DNA from: Actinoplanes couchii
GTDB taxonomy: Bacteria > Actinomycetota > Actinomycetes > Mycobacteriales > Micromonosporaceae
Direction of reading: 5' to 3'
DNA: 64,000 nt
Assembly (NCBI RefSeq): GCF_016862075.1
Contig: NZ_BOMG01000092.1
Coordinates: 60,181-124,180 of the forward strand
Under the pieces are notes generated by a model that saw nothing but the letters and a program-made list of their open reading frames with translations, did no database searches and was not told the origin of the DNA. Shown here one piece after another: positions 24,734 to 32,837 of the stretch. A program made the position numbers and the translations under genes. The stretch's first letter is position 1, and each line of letters begins with the position of its first letter.

Positions 24734-25258
24734 ATGGCTGATGTGAAACGTCGCGACGTTCTGCGCTACGGTGCGGCCGGAGCCGCCACCGCCGCGTCCG
24801 CGCTCGTCGGGGCCCAGGCCCTGGCCAGCCCGGAGGCGCCGGCTCCGGGGCCCACCGCCAAAGGCCGGAAAGCCGGACCGGACCCGGACGACTTCAACGA
24901 GGTCTACCGGGGCAAACGGATCCGGGGACGGTACAAGATGGGCGTACTCGGAAATCTCGATCTCGGGAATCTGAAGAATCTGGGCGCCGACATCACCCGG
25001 ACCCTAGGGCTGGCCAGGCAGAACGAGGTGTTCGTCAACAACCGGGCGCTCGCGATGACCGCCATCCCCACCATGTTCTTTCCCACGGACGGCCGGAAAC
25101 CGTACGTCGGAATCGGTTTGATCAGTGCGATCAACCACTACGACCCGGTCGAACTCGAACCGAACGCGGACTGCCTGCGGAGCCTGGGAAAGAAAGTCGT
25201 CGACATTCTGGGTGATCTCGAACTGAGCGGCGAATCAGCCGAAGAGCACACCCACTGA
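24734..25258 (+). CDS. melC1: Tyrosinase cofactor/chaperone MelC1 with Tat signal
   Basis: A 174-aa protein with a twin-arginine signal (KRRDVLRYGAAGAA). It matches MelC1, the copper-loading and export partner of bacterial tyrosinase: EVYRGKRIRG near residue 56, then a region with VFVNNRALAMT, and INHYDPVE near 137, which keeps the His-Tyr pair of the family. A ~40-residue insertion (GNLDLGNLKNLGADITRTLG) is unusual. The tyrosinase gene follows after 36 bp, as in the Streptomyces melC operon, where the apo-enzyme leaves the cell with MelC1. Confidence 0.8.
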   Translation: MADVKRRDVLRYGAAGAATAASALVGAQALASPEAPAPGPTAKGRKAGPDPDDFNEVYRGKRIRGRYKMGVLGNLDLGNLKNLGADITRTLGLARQNEVFVNNRALAMTAIPTMFFPTDGRKPYVGIGLISAINHYDPVELEPNADCLRSLGKKVVDILGDLELSGESAEEHTH

Positions 25259-25294
25259 CGACTGCGACAACCTCCAGAAAGGCACCGGAGATCC

Positions 25295-26092
25295 ATGGCC
25301 GTCCGTAAGAGCATCGCTGCCATGACGAGCGCGGAGAAGACCGCGTTCGCCACCGCGCTCCGGCAGCTCAAGTCCTCGTCCCCGAACGGGCGCAACTACA
25401 ACTGGTACATCGACCAGCACATCACGTTCTTCAACCGGACGAACGACAACATCAGTCACGCGCACCAGTCGCCGTCGTTCTTCCCGTGGCACCGCGAGTA
25501 CCTGCGGCTGCTGGAACTGGACCTGCAGGCGGTCAGTGACGACCCGGACATGTTCCTGCCGTACTGGGACTGGACCGGCCCGGCCTCGCCGTTCACCGCC
25601 GACTTCTGCGGCGCGGTCACCAACGGCAGCGTCAGCCGCGGCAACTTCAGCCCGTCGTGGGGCTGGTCGCTGTACCGCAGCAGCATCCAGACCAACTTCC
25701 TGCAGCGCCGGCTGGGGCAGGCCGCCTCCCGCCCCAGCGTCTCGACGGTCAACGCGGTGCAGAGTTACACGGTGTACGACCAGTCCCCGTGGAACGGCGG
25801 CGTGTCCAACAGCTACCGCAACCGCAACGAGATCGAGCTGCACAACCGGGTGCACAACTACGTCGGCGGGCACATGGGCACCCGGGAGGCGCCCAACGAC
25901 CCGGTGTTCTGGCTGCACCACTGCAACATCGACCGGCTGTGGTGGCGCTGGCAGCAGAACCGTGGCGTCGACACGTACCAGCCGCGCGGCAACGTCGGCG
26001 GCGTGGTGGACAACACCGAGACGATGCAGCCGTTCGGCCGCACCCCGGCGTCGGTCCGGAACATCAGCGACCTGGGCTACAGCTACAGCTGA
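25295..26092 (+). CDS. melC2: Tyrosinase (copper monooxygenase)
   Basis: A 265-aa type-3 copper enzyme that oxidises monophenols and diphenols to quinones, leading to melanin. CuA ligands are His42, His57 and His66 (QHITFF, HAHQSPSFFPWHREYL). CuB ligands are His183, His187 and a His in FWLHHCNIDRLWWRW. It has no signal peptide, so export by piggyback on the Tat-targeted MelC1 encoded just upstream is expected. Length fits the ~270-aa Streptomyces MelC2. GAAAGG lies ~12 nt before the ATG. Confidence 0.93.
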   Translation: MAVRKSIAAMTSAEKTAFATALRQLKSSSPNGRNYNWYIDQHITFFNRTNDNISHAHQSPSFFPWHREYLRLLELDLQAVSDDPDMFLPYWDWTGPASPFTADFCGAVTNGSVSRGNFSPSWGWSLYRSSIQTNFLQRRLGQAASRPSVSTVNAVQSYTVYDQSPWNGGVSNSYRNRNEIELHNRVHNYVGGHMGTREAPNDPVFWLHHCNIDRLWWRWQQNRGVDTYQPRGNVGGVVDNTETMQPFGRTPASVRNISDLGYSYS

Positions 26093-26161
26093 GCCGGCGG
26101 GGCGGCCGGGTCCAGACGGCCGCCCCTCGCGGTGATAGCCGATCGTCGATATCGTGCGGGC

Positions 26162-27538
26162 GTGAGACTTCGCATCGTGGCCGCCGCCGGCGCCCTCCTG
26201 ATGGCCCTCTCCCCCGCCACCGCCGCCCGTGCCGCCGACGATCCGCTCCTGGACCGGCTGACCGACATCCCCGGGCTGACCGTCGTGTCCGAGACACAGG
26301 GCACCGGCTACCGGTTCTTCGTCCTCACCTACCGGCAGCCCGCCGACCACCGGCATCCCGGCCAGGGAAGTTTCGAGCAGCGGCTCACCCTGCTGCACCG
26401 GTCGGAGACCCAGCCGGTGGTGCTCTCCACCAGCGGTTACGGTTTGGCCGCCGCGCCGCGCCCGACCCAGACCGAGCCGACCGCCCTGCTCGGCGCCAAC
26501 CAGGTGTCGGTCGAGCACCGGTTCTTCACCCCGTCCCGGCCCGCGCCCGCCGACTGGTCGGATCTGAACATCTGGCAGGAGGCCACCGACGAGCACCGGA
26601 TCGTCGGCGCGCTCAAGACCGTCTACCCGGCCCGCTGGATCCAGACCGGCGGCAGCAAGGGCGGCATGACCTCGGTCTACCACCGCCGCTTCTATCCGGG
26701 CGACGTGGACGGCGTGGTCGCCTACGTGGCGCCCAACGACAAGATCAACCCCGAGGATGCGGCGTACGACCGGTTCCTCGCGACCGTCGGCACCCCGGAG
26801 TGCCGGGCCGCCCTGAACGAGGTGCAACGGCAGGCCCTGCTCCGGCGCGACCGTCTGGTGCCCCGCCTGGAGGCCGCCGCCGCGGAGAACGGCTGGACCT
26901 TCACCCGCACCCTCGGCACCGCGGACCGCTCGTTCGAGATGGCCGTCCTGGACACGGCGTGGGCGTTCTGGCAGTACAGCCTGCTCGCCGACTGTGCCTC
27001 GGTGCCCGCCGCGACTGCCACCGACGACGAGCTGTGGGAGTGGATCGACGGGGTCGCCGGGTGGAGCTTCTACACCGATCAGGGGCTCGAGTTCTACTGG
27101 CCGTACTACTACCAGGCGGCCACCCAGCTCGGCTGGCCCAGCTTGAAGTTCGAGCATCTGCGGAAACTCCGCGCCTATCCCGGCCTCTACACCGCCAACT
27201 CGTCCCTGCCGAAGGAACTTCGCCGGCCACACAATCCGGTTCCGATGATCGACGTGGATCTCTGGGTTCGTACAAAATCGGAGAAAATGCTTTTTGTGTA
27301 CGGCGAGAACGACCCGTGGGGCGCCGAACGCTTCGTCCCGAGCCGGCGGGACTCGGCCGTCTTCGTGGCCCCCGGCGCCAACCACGGCGCCAACATCGCC
27401 CGCCTGAACCCCGCCGACAACGCCGCGGCCACGGCCCTGCTGCGCCGCTGGGCCGGAGTCAGCGCCACGCTGGCCCCGCAGCAGGCCCTGGACCTACCCT
27501 TCGACGACCAGCTGGGCGACCGCCGCCGCCTGCCCTGA
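26162..27538 (+). CDS. Secreted S37-family (PS-10-like) peptidase
   Basis: A 458-aa exported serine peptidase, with an N-terminal signal ending near ATAARA. The nucleophile elbow is GGSKGGMTSVYH near residue 163. The fold and flanking motifs (VEHRFFTPSRPAPADWSDL, FVYGENDPWGAERF, GANHGANI) match S37, a group of actinobacterial prolyl-tri/tetrapeptidyl aminopeptidases. GTG 26162 precedes the basic N-region. It lies 70 bp after tyrosinase and may be read through from it. The last codons merge into a 34-35-bp tandem array. Confidence 0.87.
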   Translation: MRLRIVAAAGALLMALSPATAARAADDPLLDRLTDIPGLTVVSETQGTGYRFFVLTYRQPADHRHPGQGSFEQRLTLLHRSETQPVVLSTSGYGLAAAPRPTQTEPTALLGANQVSVEHRFFTPSRPAPADWSDLNIWQEATDEHRIVGALKTVYPARWIQTGGSKGGMTSVYHRRFYPGDVDGVVAYVAPNDKINPEDAAYDRFLATVGTPECRAALNEVQRQALLRRDRLVPRLEAAAAENGWTFTRTLGTADRSFEMAVLDTAWAFWQYSLLADCASVPAATATDDELWEWIDGVAGWSFYTDQGLEFYWPYYYQAATQLGWPSLKFEHLRKLRAYPGLYTANSSLPKELRRPHNPVPMIDVDLWVRTKSEKMLFVYGENDPWGAERFVPSRRDSAVFVAPGANHGANIARLNPADNAAATALLRRWAGVSATLAPQQALDLPFDDQLGDRRRLP

Positions 27539-27657
27539 CCAGCACTTTCGGTAACCGCCGGCGTCTGCTCCGAACGGCCTTTCGGGGATCGTCGACTTCT
27601 GCCCTGACCGGCCTTCTGGTGACCGGCGCCGACCGCGCTCGACCGGCCGCCCGGTGT
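27531..27657 (+). repeat. Degenerate 34/35-bp tandem array spanning the stop codon of the S37 peptidase gene
   Basis: Four units start near 27531, 27566, 27600 and 27635. Each has TGC(C/T)C(T/C)GA(C/A)C, then a pyrimidine-rich CTTTCGG-like block and a GACCG(C)CG block. The first unit contains the stop codon. The layout is the same as at 10513-10745 but with a different sequence and period. Confidence 0.65.
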
Positions 27658-27658
27658 T

Positions 27659-27690
27659 CCGCACGCGGTGCCCGATAGCATCGCGTGCGG
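27659..27690. terminator. Hairpin between peptidase and DUF2750 genes
   Basis: CCGCACGCG and CGCGTGCGG pair perfectly across a 14-nt loop, 120 bp past the peptidase stop and 30 bp before the next start. It may be a terminator for the peptidase or an operator for the next gene. Confidence 0.4.
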
Positions 27691-27719
27691 TACACCAGCA
27701 CGGCGAAACCGGAGATATC

Positions 27720-28106
27720 GTGGCATCGGATGACATTTCCCGCCGGGAGGCGGAGCAGCTGCTCAAGCTCGACGCCGAGGCCCGGGTCACCCGGACCTTC
27801 GAGGCGATCGCCGCCAAGGGCGAGCTGTGGGTCTGGGGCGACGAGGGCGACATCCTGTTCACCGAGGACGGCCGCCGCCGCAACCTCCTGCCCATCTGGC
27901 CGCACGCGACGGTGGCCCGCCTGGAGAACGAGGGCGACGTGGACGGCGAACACGCCATCCGCATCCGCACCGACGTCTTCCTGAAGGAGTGGATCCCCCA
28001 GCTGGAGGAGGACCACGCCGACATCGCGATCTTCCCGGTCGAGGAGGTCAACGCGGCCGTGATCCCCCTCGCCGACTTCCGCGCCCGCCTGTCGACACGG
28101 CGCTGA
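27720..28106 (+). CDS. DUF2750 family protein
   Basis: A 128-aa cytoplasmic protein that follows the DUF2750 pattern: an N-terminal helix (EAEQLLKLDAEARVTRTFE), then GELWVWGDEGDILFTEDG, LPIWPHATVARL and an acidic C-terminal half ending IPLADFRARL. The family is common in actinobacteria and proteobacteria and has no known function. GTG 27720 has GGAGA 5 nt upstream, better than earlier in-frame starts. It is convergent with the PPOX gene across a shared hairpin. Confidence 0.8.
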   Translation: MASDDISRREAEQLLKLDAEARVTRTFEAIAAKGELWVWGDEGDILFTEDGRRRNLLPIWPHATVARLENEGDVDGEHAIRIRTDVFLKEWIPQLEEDHADIAIFPVEEVNAAVIPLADFRARLSTRR

Positions 28107-28112
28107 TCAACA

Positions 28113-28142
28113 GCGCCGCCGGCCGCCCGAGGCCCGCGGCGC
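28113..28142. terminator. Shared hairpin terminator between convergent genes
   Basis: Arms of 12 bp (28113-28124 and 28131-28142) pair with one mismatch around a 6-nt loop, between the stops of the DUF2750 and PPOX genes. Confidence 0.6.
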
Positions 28143-28163
28143 GCGGCCCGTTCCCGGGATCGC

Positions 28164-28550
28164 TCAGAGCGTGACGACGATCCCGACGATCGGCTTGCGC
28201 TTGACCCGGAACGCTTTGGCGAGCCAGTTCCCCACCCGGGACATGATGTAGCGCCGGGCGATCAGATCCCGGGCCGCGAGGCTCTCCGCGTCCCCGAGCA
28301 CCCGCGCGGTCCCGGGAACCGCCACGGCCCCGTCGGCAACCTTCCCCCGAATGTCACAGGCGGTGACCTCGACCCGGGGGTTGTTCCGGATCCGCTTGAC
28401 CTTCCAGGCTTCCGCCTCGGAGATGATGGTCAGCGTGCCCCCGTCAGCGACATGCCAGACCGGAGTGGACACCGCGGTGCCGTCCTTCCGGTAGGTGGTG
28501 AGACTGACCTGCTTACTTCTGGCGAACTCCGCCCCGGCATTCATGACCAT
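28164..28550 (-). CDS. PPOX-class F420/FMN-dependent oxidoreductase
   Basis: A 128-aa split-barrel flavin/deazaflavin protein of the pyridoxamine-5'-phosphate oxidase-like class. LTTYRKDGTAVSTPVW, LTIISEAEAWKVKRIRNNP and VEVTACDIRG are the strands and cofactor loop typical of actinobacterial F420-binding members (TIGR03666-like). The function is probably reduction of a small molecule; the substrate is unknown. A second in-frame ATG at 28544 is possible. It is divergent from the DUF4132 gene. Confidence 0.85.
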   Translation of the reverse strand: MVMNAGAEFARSKQVSLTTYRKDGTAVSTPVWHVADGGTLTIISEAEAWKVKRIRNNPRVEVTACDIRGKVADGAVAVPGTARVLGDAESLAARDLIARRYIMSRVGNWLAKAFRVKRKPIVGIVVTL

Positions 28551-28646
28551 GAACCCTACCGGCCGCGCGTCACACGATCGGGCCGGGCAACCGCGCCGGG
28601 TGCCGCACGGTACGGTCTGCGGACCCTAGAAGTGTGGAGGCTGGCG

Positions 28647-30818
28647 GTGGGCAGGCGACGTGGGCCGGTCGTGGTCGAGGGGCTGGTCTGTGCCGATGTG
28701 ACCGTCATGGCCTGGGCTGATGGCGAGCGTGAGCGGTGGTGGGCCCGGGCCGATGCTCTCGAGCACGGGCTCGAGCAGGACGACTGGGCCAAGGCCGTCA
28801 GCAGTGCGGACAAGCTCTCCGATCTGGAGCCCGAGCAGGTTCCGTGGCTTTTTGCGAAAGGGCCGGACTCCCCTGCCCGCGCCTTGCTGAGCACGACCGC
28901 GTTCTTGCGGCATCGGCAGCGGGTGGATCTCGGGCGGGTGGCGGTGGCCCGGTTCGAACTGGACGCCCGGGCGTACGCGCTGGGTGAGGCCGCCGAGAGC
29001 GCCGACGAGCTGGGGCTTCTCGTGTTGCCGTTCCGCGGGCCGGAGGCGGCGGCGCTGGTCGCGGGCTGGTTGCGGCATCTCGGGTCGGCCCGGCTGTGGG
29101 CGCGGCTGTGGCTGGGCCGGCATCCGGAGGCGGCGGCGCGGGCGCTGATCCCGGCAGCCGCGGGCAAGCCGGGGCGGGCGCGGCAGAACGCGGAGGCGGC
29201 GCTGCGGTTCCTGTCGGCGGCCGGTCACGGTCCGCTTCTGATCAAAACGGCTTGCGGGTACGGCGAACAAGCGCAAGAACTGGTCGAAGCCCTGCTGGAT
29301 ACGGAACCGGAACTGCCCGCCGGCAGGAACCGGATGGCCGCCGGCCAGCTTCCGGAGATCCGGGCCGCACACGGCGGCGTCCTGCCCGAGGACCACGTCA
29401 CCCGGCTGCTCACCGCACTGACCCGGTCGTCGCTGGACGAGGCGCCGGAGCCCGCGCCGGGCGACCCGGACCGCCCGGTGCCGCTGGTGGTGGCGTCGTC
29501 AGCCGCCGCCCAGCCGCTGGTCCGCGAGGCCGATCCGGCACTGGCCGAGCTGCTCACCAGCGCCGACCGGAGCAGTCTGGCCGCCTTCGGCCGGGCGATG
29601 CTGGACGACTGGGTGACCGCCGGGATGCCACCGGCCGAGTCGTGGGTGCTGCTCGCGCAGGCGCACCTGGGCGACGACACCACGATGGACGCGCTGGCGC
29701 CACTGGTCCGCTCCTGGCCCGCGAAGAGCCGGCACGCCCGCGCGGTCGACGGGTTCGCGGTGCTGGCCACGGCCGGTTCGGACGTGGCGCTGCGGCATCT
29801 GCTGGCGATCGAGGAGAACATGTCGGGCGGGCCCACCAACGACCGGGCCACCGTCTACCTCACCCGGGCCGCGGCGGTCCGGGGACTGTCGGTGACCCAG
29901 CTCGCGGACCGGCTGGCGATCACCCACGGCCTAGACACCGGGGTGGTCGTCGACTACGGAACCCGGTCGTTCCGGGTCCGGCCGGACGAGCATCTGGTCG
30001 CGCACGTGGTGAACGCCGACGGCCGGGTGCTGGCCCGCCCGCCGAAGCCCGGGGTCAAGGACACGGCTCCCCAGGCGTACCAGCAATTTCTGCAGTTCAA
30101 GAAGGATCTGCGGGCGAGCGCGGTGGAGCAGGCGGGACGGCTGGAACGCGACATGCTGCGGCGGCGGCTGCGCCCGGCACGGGACATTCCCGGCGTACTG
30201 CTGCCGCATCCGGTCCTCGGGCCGCTCGCACGGCGGCTGTTGTGGGGCGAGTTCGACGGCCGGCGCCTGGTGCGGGCGCTGCGGATCGCCGAGGACGGCA
30301 GCCTGGCCGACCTGCACGACGACACCGCCGCGGTCGGGCCGGACACGCCGCTGGGGATCGTGCATCCGGCCGATCTGCGCGGGGATCTCGGCGCGTGGGC
30401 GCGGCTGTTCGCCGATTACGAGATCCTGTCGCCTTTCCCGCAGCTCGGACGCCCGGTCGTGACGCTCACCGATGCGGAACTGTCGGCCACCTCGCTGCCC
30501 GGTTTCGGGCCGCTGGACGGCCACCGGCTGGTGAAGCTGATGAGCAACGGCTGGCACGGCAACGGGTACCACATCGGCAGCCGCGTCCACACCCGGCTGC
30601 GGCGGCGGCTGGCCGGTGGGCTGGTGCTGCTCGCCGAGTTCTCCCCCGGCATGCCGACCTCCCAGTACCCGCCGGACACCGAGCATCGGGTCACCGAGAT
30701 CTGGGTCGACGCGGAGTGGTCGGAGAACTGGCAGCCGGTTCGGCGTACGCCGCTGGGTGAGGTTGATCCGGCCGTTTTGTCCGAAGCGCTGGTCGTGCTG
30801 TACGGCACGACCGATTGA
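28647..30818 (+). CDS. DUF4132 domain protein
   Basis: A 723-aa soluble protein. The C-terminal third has the DUF4132 features: DKLADRL-like VTQLADRLAI, YGTRSFRV, KDLRASAVEQAGRLERDM, RRLLWGEFDG, and ending QPVRRTPLGEVDPAVLSEAL. The N-terminal two-thirds are alpha-helical, HEAT-like stretches rich in Ala, Leu and Glu. In other actinomycetes DUF4132 proteins accompany MoxR/VWA-type genes; none is adjacent here. GTG 28647 has GGAGG 6 nt upstream. Function unknown. Its 3' end faces murJ convergently across 39 bp. Confidence 0.85.
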   Translation: MGRRRGPVVVEGLVCADVTVMAWADGERERWWARADALEHGLEQDDWAKAVSSADKLSDLEPEQVPWLFAKGPDSPARALLSTTAFLRHRQRVDLGRVAVARFELDARAYALGEAAESADELGLLVLPFRGPEAAALVAGWLRHLGSARLWARLWLGRHPEAAARALIPAAAGKPGRARQNAEAALRFLSAAGHGPLLIKTACGYGEQAQELVEALLDTEPELPAGRNRMAAGQLPEIRAAHGGVLPEDHVTRLLTALTRSSLDEAPEPAPGDPDRPVPLVVASSAAAQPLVREADPALAELLTSADRSSLAAFGRAMLDDWVTAGMPPAESWVLLAQAHLGDDTTMDALAPLVRSWPAKSRHARAVDGFAVLATAGSDVALRHLLAIEENMSGGPTNDRATVYLTRAAAVRGLSVTQLADRLAITHGLDTGVVVDYGTRSFRVRPDEHLVAHVVNADGRVLARPPKPGVKDTAPQAYQQFLQFKKDLRASAVEQAGRLERDMLRRRLRPARDIPGVLLPHPVLGPLARRLLWGEFDGRRLVRALRIAEDGSLADLHDDTAAVGPDTPLGIVHPADLRGDLGAWARLFADYEILSPFPQLGRPVVTLTDAELSATSLPGFGPLDGHRLVKLMSNGWHGNGYHIGSRVHTRLRRRLAGGLVLLAEFSPGMPTSQYPPDTEHRVTEIWVDAEWSENWQPVRRTPLGEVDPAVLSEALVVLYGTTD

Positions 30819-30857
30819 GCCCGCTTCCAGATTTCGCTTTCCGGCGCGCCGGGCCGG

Positions 30858-32447
30858 TTACCAGGTGCGGATGCCGGGCAGGGCCGCGTTCAGCAGGTGG
30901 CGCAGCTCGGCCAGGCGCAGCAGGCGGCCGGCGAACAGGTAGCCGACGCCGCCGGCCAGCCCCGCGACGATGCCGGTGACCAGCGCGTTCGCCCATCCCG
31001 CACCGCTGATCGCCCACATCGCGCCGCCCGCGCAGGCCACGGCCACGGCAACTGCCACAAAGACCCTGGCGTGGGTACGCAGGAGTCGCTTCCCGTCGAT
31101 GTAACCCAGCCGGCGGCGCAGGACGAACGCGGTCAGGTTGAGCCCGGTGAAATAGGCGGCGGCATAGGCCACCGGGATGGCGATCACGATGTCCTCGGCC
31201 GGCAGCAGCCATCCGGCGATCGCGCAGCCCGCCACCCCGACCGCGGCGACAGCGGCCGTGATCAACGCGGCCGTCTTCGTGTCCTGCAGGGCGTAGAGAC
31301 CCCGTTGCAGAATCATGTAGGAAGTGAACGGGACCAGTGTCAGTCCGTAGGCGGCCAGCACCAGCCCGAGGACCCGTACCGTCGCGGAACTGCTGTTGCC
31401 GTGATCGAAGAGAACAGTCGCGATCTGCGGGCCGAGCAGGATGAACGCCGCCGAGATCGGGGCCATCACCACCAGCGCGGTCCGGACCGCCCGGGACAGC
31501 CCGGTGACCACCCGGTTGTGCTCGTCACGGGCCGCGTACTGGCTGAGCCGCGGCAGCATCGCCGTCATGATCGAGACGGCGACGACCGCGAACGGCACGT
31601 GGAAGATCGCGTTCGCGTTCTGGAACGCGGTGATGCCACCGGCCCCGCTCCACGACGCGGCCCGGGTCGCCGCGGCCACCAGGACCTGCTGGGTGACGAC
31701 CGCCAGCAGCACCCAGAGCCCGAGTTTGCCGATCTGCCGGATGCCGATGCCGCGCGGGTCCAGGTGCAGCCGGATCGGGAACCCGGTCCGGCGCAGCGCC
31801 CACACCACCAGGGTCATCTGCGCGAACACCCCGGCCGTGGTGCCCAGCGAGAGCAGCAGCAGATGCCCGTCACCGAGGGTGGTGCTGGTGCTGCCGCCGA
31901 CCGCGGCGTAGGTGAGACCGACAATGATCACGATCACGCTGTTCACCAGTGGCGCCCAGGCCGGTGCCCCGAACAGGCCGCGGATGTTGAGGACCGCGGC
32001 GGCGGTGGCGCTGATGCCGTAGAACAGGATCTGCGGGAAGAAGTAGCGACTGAAAACGATCGCCAGGTCCCGCTGTTCCGGGGTGAAGCCGGGCGCGTAC
32101 AGGTCGATCAGCAGCGGCGCGGCGGCGATCGCCACGACCGTGATGGTGCCGAGCACGTAGACGATCAGCGACAGCAGCCGCTGCGCGTAGAGCACCCCGC
32201 CGTCGGACTCCCGGATCGACGCCCGGGTCAGCAGCGGCACCACGATGCTGGCCATGGTCCCGCCGACGACCAGCTCGTACACCTGGTTCGGCAGCGTGTT
32301 GGCCACGTTGTAGGTGTCCAGCAGCCGGGTGCCGAGCCCGAGAGCAGCGGCCAGCACGACGATACGCACGAACCCGGCCACCCGGGACGCGAGCGTCGCG
32401 ATGGCCAGATTCCGCCCCGCCGACCTGATCGAAGATCCTTCTGTCAC
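30858..32447 (-). CDS. MurJ/MviN-family lipid flippase
   Basis: A 529-aa polytopic membrane protein (about 14 helices) of the MurJ/MviN branch of the MOP superfamily, which flips lipid-linked peptidoglycan precursors. The N-terminus has the family TLASRVAGFVRIVVLA and YNVANTLPNQVYELVVGG, and later RYFFPQILFYGISATAAAVL and LPRLSQYA. It lacks the cytoplasmic pseudokinase tail of the actinobacterial cell-division MurJ, so it may be a second flippase, for example for an exopolysaccharide. The start is GTG 32447. A broken gene ends 10 bp upstream. Confidence 0.85.
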   Translation of the reverse strand: MTEGSSIRSAGRNLAIATLASRVAGFVRIVVLAAALGLGTRLLDTYNVANTLPNQVYELVVGGTMASIVVPLLTRASIRESDGGVLYAQRLLSLIVYVLGTITVVAIAAAPLLIDLYAPGFTPEQRDLAIVFSRYFFPQILFYGISATAAAVLNIRGLFGAPAWAPLVNSVIVIIVGLTYAAVGGSTSTTLGDGHLLLLSLGTTAGVFAQMTLVVWALRRTGFPIRLHLDPRGIGIRQIGKLGLWVLLAVVTQQVLVAAATRAASWSGAGGITAFQNANAIFHVPFAVVAVSIMTAMLPRLSQYAARDEHNRVVTGLSRAVRTALVVMAPISAAFILLGPQIATVLFDHGNSSSATVRVLGLVLAAYGLTLVPFTSYMILQRGLYALQDTKTAALITAAVAAVGVAGCAIAGWLLPAEDIVIAIPVAYAAAYFTGLNLTAFVLRRRLGYIDGKRLLRTHARVFVAVAVAVACAGGAMWAISGAGWANALVTGIVAGLAGGVGYLFAGRLLRLAELRHLLNAALPGIRTW

Positions 32448-32457
32448 GGCTCACTGT

Positions 32458-32714
32458 CTACCGGTTGCGATCAACCTCGCTGTTCAGGACCCCCTCGCGA
32501 GCCACCGCGGCGATCACCGCGGCCGCACGATCGGCATCGACCAGGGTGATCGGCTCCCGGATGACCGAACATCGGGGCGTCGTACGGCGCGGACCTGCCG
32601 GATCACCTCGGCGGCGTCGGTCGCGGGCGGGTCGTGGATCGCCTCCCTCACCACGATGTCGAAGATCGTCCGGCTTGCCGGGTCGAGCAGCAGGGTGGTC
32701 GTGGCGGAACACAC
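32458..32714 (-). pseudogene. Short frameshifted gene upstream of murJ-like gene
   Basis: From ATG 32714 one frame reads plausible protein (ATTTLLLDPASRTIFDIVV, IHDPPATDAAEVIRQVRAV). It then loses coding character near 32580. The neighbouring frame takes over with CSVIREPITLVDADRAAAV and AAVAREGVLNSEVDRNR, ending at 32458. Both halves have high GC at their own third positions, so I read one ~85-aa gene with a frameshift. No family is recognised. The stop lies 10 bp before the flippase start. Confidence 0.4.
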
Positions 32715-32775
32715 TCAAGCCTCACCCTGACCCTCGACCTGGCCGGTCTGTGAAGTCACTGGACGGGATCGGCGC

Positions 32776-32806
32776 TTGCCTCTGACGTACGGGGAAGGGG
32801 TTAGCT
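32776..32806 (+). promoter_or_regulatory. MerR-type promoter with 19-bp spacer
   Basis: TTGCCT (32776-32781) and TTAGCT (32801-32806) are 19 bp apart. This over-long spacing is characteristic of promoters remodelled by MerR activators. A partial dyad (CCT at one end, AGG at the other, CGT/ACG in the middle) fills the spacer. It drives the oxidoreductase-MerR operon. Confidence 0.55.
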
Positions 32807-32837
32807 TTCCGGCCTTCCTTCGAAAAAAGGGGTTGGC

